DNA of 64,000 bases from Phascolomyces articulosus. Taxonomy: Eukaryota > Mucoromycota > Mucoromycetes > Mucorales > Lichtheimiaceae. Where the stretch lies: positions 1,550,001 through 1,614,000 of the forward strand of contig JAIXMP010000001.1 in the NCBI GenBank assembly GCA_025677815.1, in the 5' to 3' direction. The position numbers were made by a program, and so were the translations under genes. This document shows, one piece after another, positions 61,799 through 64,000 of the stretch. A model generated the notes under the pieces. The model did no database searches. It was not told the DNA's origin and saw only the letters and a list, made by a program, of their open reading frames with translations. How positions within the stretch are numbered: position 1 is the stretch's first letter; each line of letters begins with the position of its first letter.

Positions 61799-64000
61799 AT
61801 GACTTCAACTGCTGTGAGGTAATAATACCTACAACTACTTCATAGACATACACCATTCGAAAAACAACTCCATTGGAATTCCATATGAACACCACGTCGT
61901 TAATAAATAAAATAAATATATACATAAATATAAATATATAGGGTGGGCTTGCGTGTCCGACCATTAACACAAAAAGAACAACTAAGCAATTGTAGTGAAT
62001 GTCTATCTTACATTCCAAACGAACCACAAATCTTGATTGGCACAGACAAATCGTTTACTTATGATTATGTATTTAATACCAACACTGACCAAGCCAATGT
62101 ATATCATACTGCTGCAGGACCTTTGATGCAGAAATTTATGGATGGGTAATAATAACATCTATATAGTAATCATCATTTAGTATTAGACTCTATTTGATTT
62201 CCTTTACATCTATATTTCTTTATGATGGACAAATGCTAATAGCTTGTTTGTTTTTTTTAACTCCTTTATAGTTTCAATGCAACCATTTTAGCTTATGGGT
62301 ACAGAAACCTATAATTTTTTTTATAGCTTTTTTGATTATCAACATTGATTTTCATTTGAAATAGATGATAGGATATATCAATTGTCAAATAATTAAACAA
62401 ATCCATCTTTTTTTTTTTTTTTTTACATCATTAGTCAAACTGGATCGGGCAAGACGTACAGTATGGGAACTGGGCTAGAGAACACCAACGACCCAGAAAA
62501 TGAAGGTCCGCCACTAACTTTTTTTTTGTGTATAACATATATCTATATTGATATACTAACCGCCCCTTCCTCTTGTTCTCCCCATTTTTATATTATATTA
62601 TAATATTCACTCCATGATGAACTATATTATCATCATTATTGAATGATCATTGAATCATATATATATAACCTCCTATCCTTTTTCATTACAATATATATAT
62701 ATACAGGCATCGTACCTCGTTGCATATTAGAACTTTTTGAAGAATTGCAGAATCGTGCAGATAAAGACCCCGAATATAATTATGAAGTAGCCGTATCATT
62801 TTTAGAGTTGTACAATGAAGAATTGATCGACCTATTGAATCCTAGCACAGCACAAAAACGCAAGTCTGGTAATACTCCCAATTCAACTGAAGTTTCTATT
62901 CGTGAAGACATTGCCGGTAACATTTATTGGAGTGGTGTCAGGGAGGAACCTTGTCAGAGCCCTGAAGAATTATTAGGGTATATATATGATTTTATTACTT
63001 TTTATTATTATTATTATCTTCTTTGATAGTAGGTGGCTAAAAAGTGTAAAGTAAAATATATGAGAAACGCAACATGATGTTGTCTCCTTTTCTTTTTACT
63101 TTTTTTCCCTCCTACTCTACTTTCGATAATACCCTCTTTATTCCCCTGAAAAAAGAACCTTGTTCGTTAAAAGAAAAAATTGTTGATATTAATCCATCGA
63201 TGATGATGATATGATAATTTATTAGATTCCTTGCCAAAGGCTCCTTATGTCGTACTACTGGTTCTACTGAAATGAATACAGTTTCTTCCCGTTCTCATGC
63301 AATTTTCTCCGTTATCCTTAAACAAACCAAACCAGAGGATGAGGAGGGAAATGAGGATAATAATAATAACAATAAATCTTCTCAAACATTGACTAGTAAA
63401 TTCCATTTCGTGGATTTGGCTGGTTCTGAAAGGGTAAATAGATGAAATATTAGATAGAGTAGTAATAGTTGTAGTAACAACAACAACAACAATATTGAAT
63501 AGAACAACTCATGATATGATTCATTTTTTTTAGTTAAATCGTACAAAAGCACAAGGTGATCGTGCCAAAGAAGGTATTGCCATCAATTCCGGTCTTTTAG
63601 CATTGGGTAACGTTATTTCAGCCCTCGGCGACGATACAAGACGGGCAACGCATATCCCTTACAGAGATTCTAAGCTTACTAGACTACTTCAAGATTCATT
63701 GGGTGGTAATAGTCAAACTCTGATGCTTGCATGCGTCTCACCGGCAGATAGTAATTTCATGGAAACCCTCAATACGCTCAAATACGCCAATCGTGCTCGT
63801 AACATTAAAAACCGTGTCACTATCAATCAAGATTTCGCTGGCAGTTCCATCGAAGTCAACCAATTACGATCCCTTGTCGCACGTCTTCGTATGGAAATTC
63901 AATCGTTGCGTGCTGATGGTAATGGCGAAACCTATGCAGGCAGTATCCAACGCGATGAAGAAGTCAGAGGATTACGTAATGAAGTCACTCGTTTACGCGA
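61799..64000 (+). CDS. Kinesin-4 family motor protein (KIF4/KIF21-like), 3' end outside the window
   Basis: Seven exons are visible: 61799-61818, 61942-62145, 62272-62298, 62435-62505, 62707-62977, 63226-63433 and 63534-64000 (continues). The start ATG lies in a 20-nt exon, MTSTAVR, which joins VGLRVRPL of exon 2. Motor motifs: [20 protein letters not shown] (P-loop), [45 protein letters not shown] (switch I) and [11 protein letters not shown] (switch II). [20 protein letters not shown], then [20 protein letters not shown] and [20 protein letters not shown], are typical of kinesin-4. The neck and the start of a coiled coil follow. Members are plus-end motors that control microtubule length. 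The donor of exon 4 is the unusual GTCCGC. Confidence 0.93.

Overview
The window is nuclear DNA of a fungus, most likely Mucoromycota (a Mucorales-type genome). The genome is strongly AT-rich. Genes carry many short GT-AG introns (about 50-150 nt) with GTAAGT-like donors and occasional TACTAAC branch sites. Asn/Gln-rich low-complexity stretches sit inside coding sequence. The gene set (pyruvate kinase, G-beta, TBCD, PIAS-type SUMO ligase, TOM20-like receptor, kinesin-4) is fungal. Gene models below were built by joining exons by hand at splice sites so that the phase is kept; products were named from motifs recalled from known families, with no database search.

Layout: 0-11.3 kb is a run of minus-strand genes: a membrane-protein relic with two in-frame stops, mitochondrial ribosomal protein mL49, a SAM methyltransferase with a long disordered head, a PRELI/MSF1 lipid-transfer protein, and an M20 amidohydrolase with 11 exons. 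From 11.3 to 19 kb the DNA is gene-poor and holds a 5'-truncated LINE with a perfect 13-bp target-site duplication, an F-box relic and a possible microprotein. Pyruvate kinase (-) and a two-finger C2H2 regulator (+) follow at 19-24.3 kb. From 24.3 to 32 kb there is mostly non-genic DNA with an orphan reading frame and a degenerate repeat array carrying a Cys-containing module. From 32 to 54 kb the region is gene-dense: PIAS/SIZ (-), G-beta (+), ankyrin protein (-) sharing a 151-bp divergent promoter with TBCD (+), then a Bmt5-type rRNA methyltransferase (+), and two tandem TOM20-MYND/SET fusion genes (+) flanking a secreted aspartic protease. From 55.5 to 58.3 kb lies a decayed multi-exon gene with a PD-(D/E)xK-like signature, broken by a second 3'-end fragment of the same LINE. 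The window ends inside a kinesin-4 motor gene (+).

The most unusual system is at 45.6-53.8 kb. A complete TOM20-type mitochondrial import receptor (membrane anchor plus cytosolic domain) continues in frame into a SMYD-type split SET domain with a MYND zinc finger. The gene was duplicated in tandem together with the 3' tail of the neighbouring Bmt5 gene, the spacer of the second copy is interrupted by an aspartic protease gene, and both copies have lost the SET NHSC motif. This suggests a mitochondrial-surface receptor carrying a SET-like module that may bind rather than methylate.

No tRNA, rRNA, CRISPR array or replication origin was recognised.
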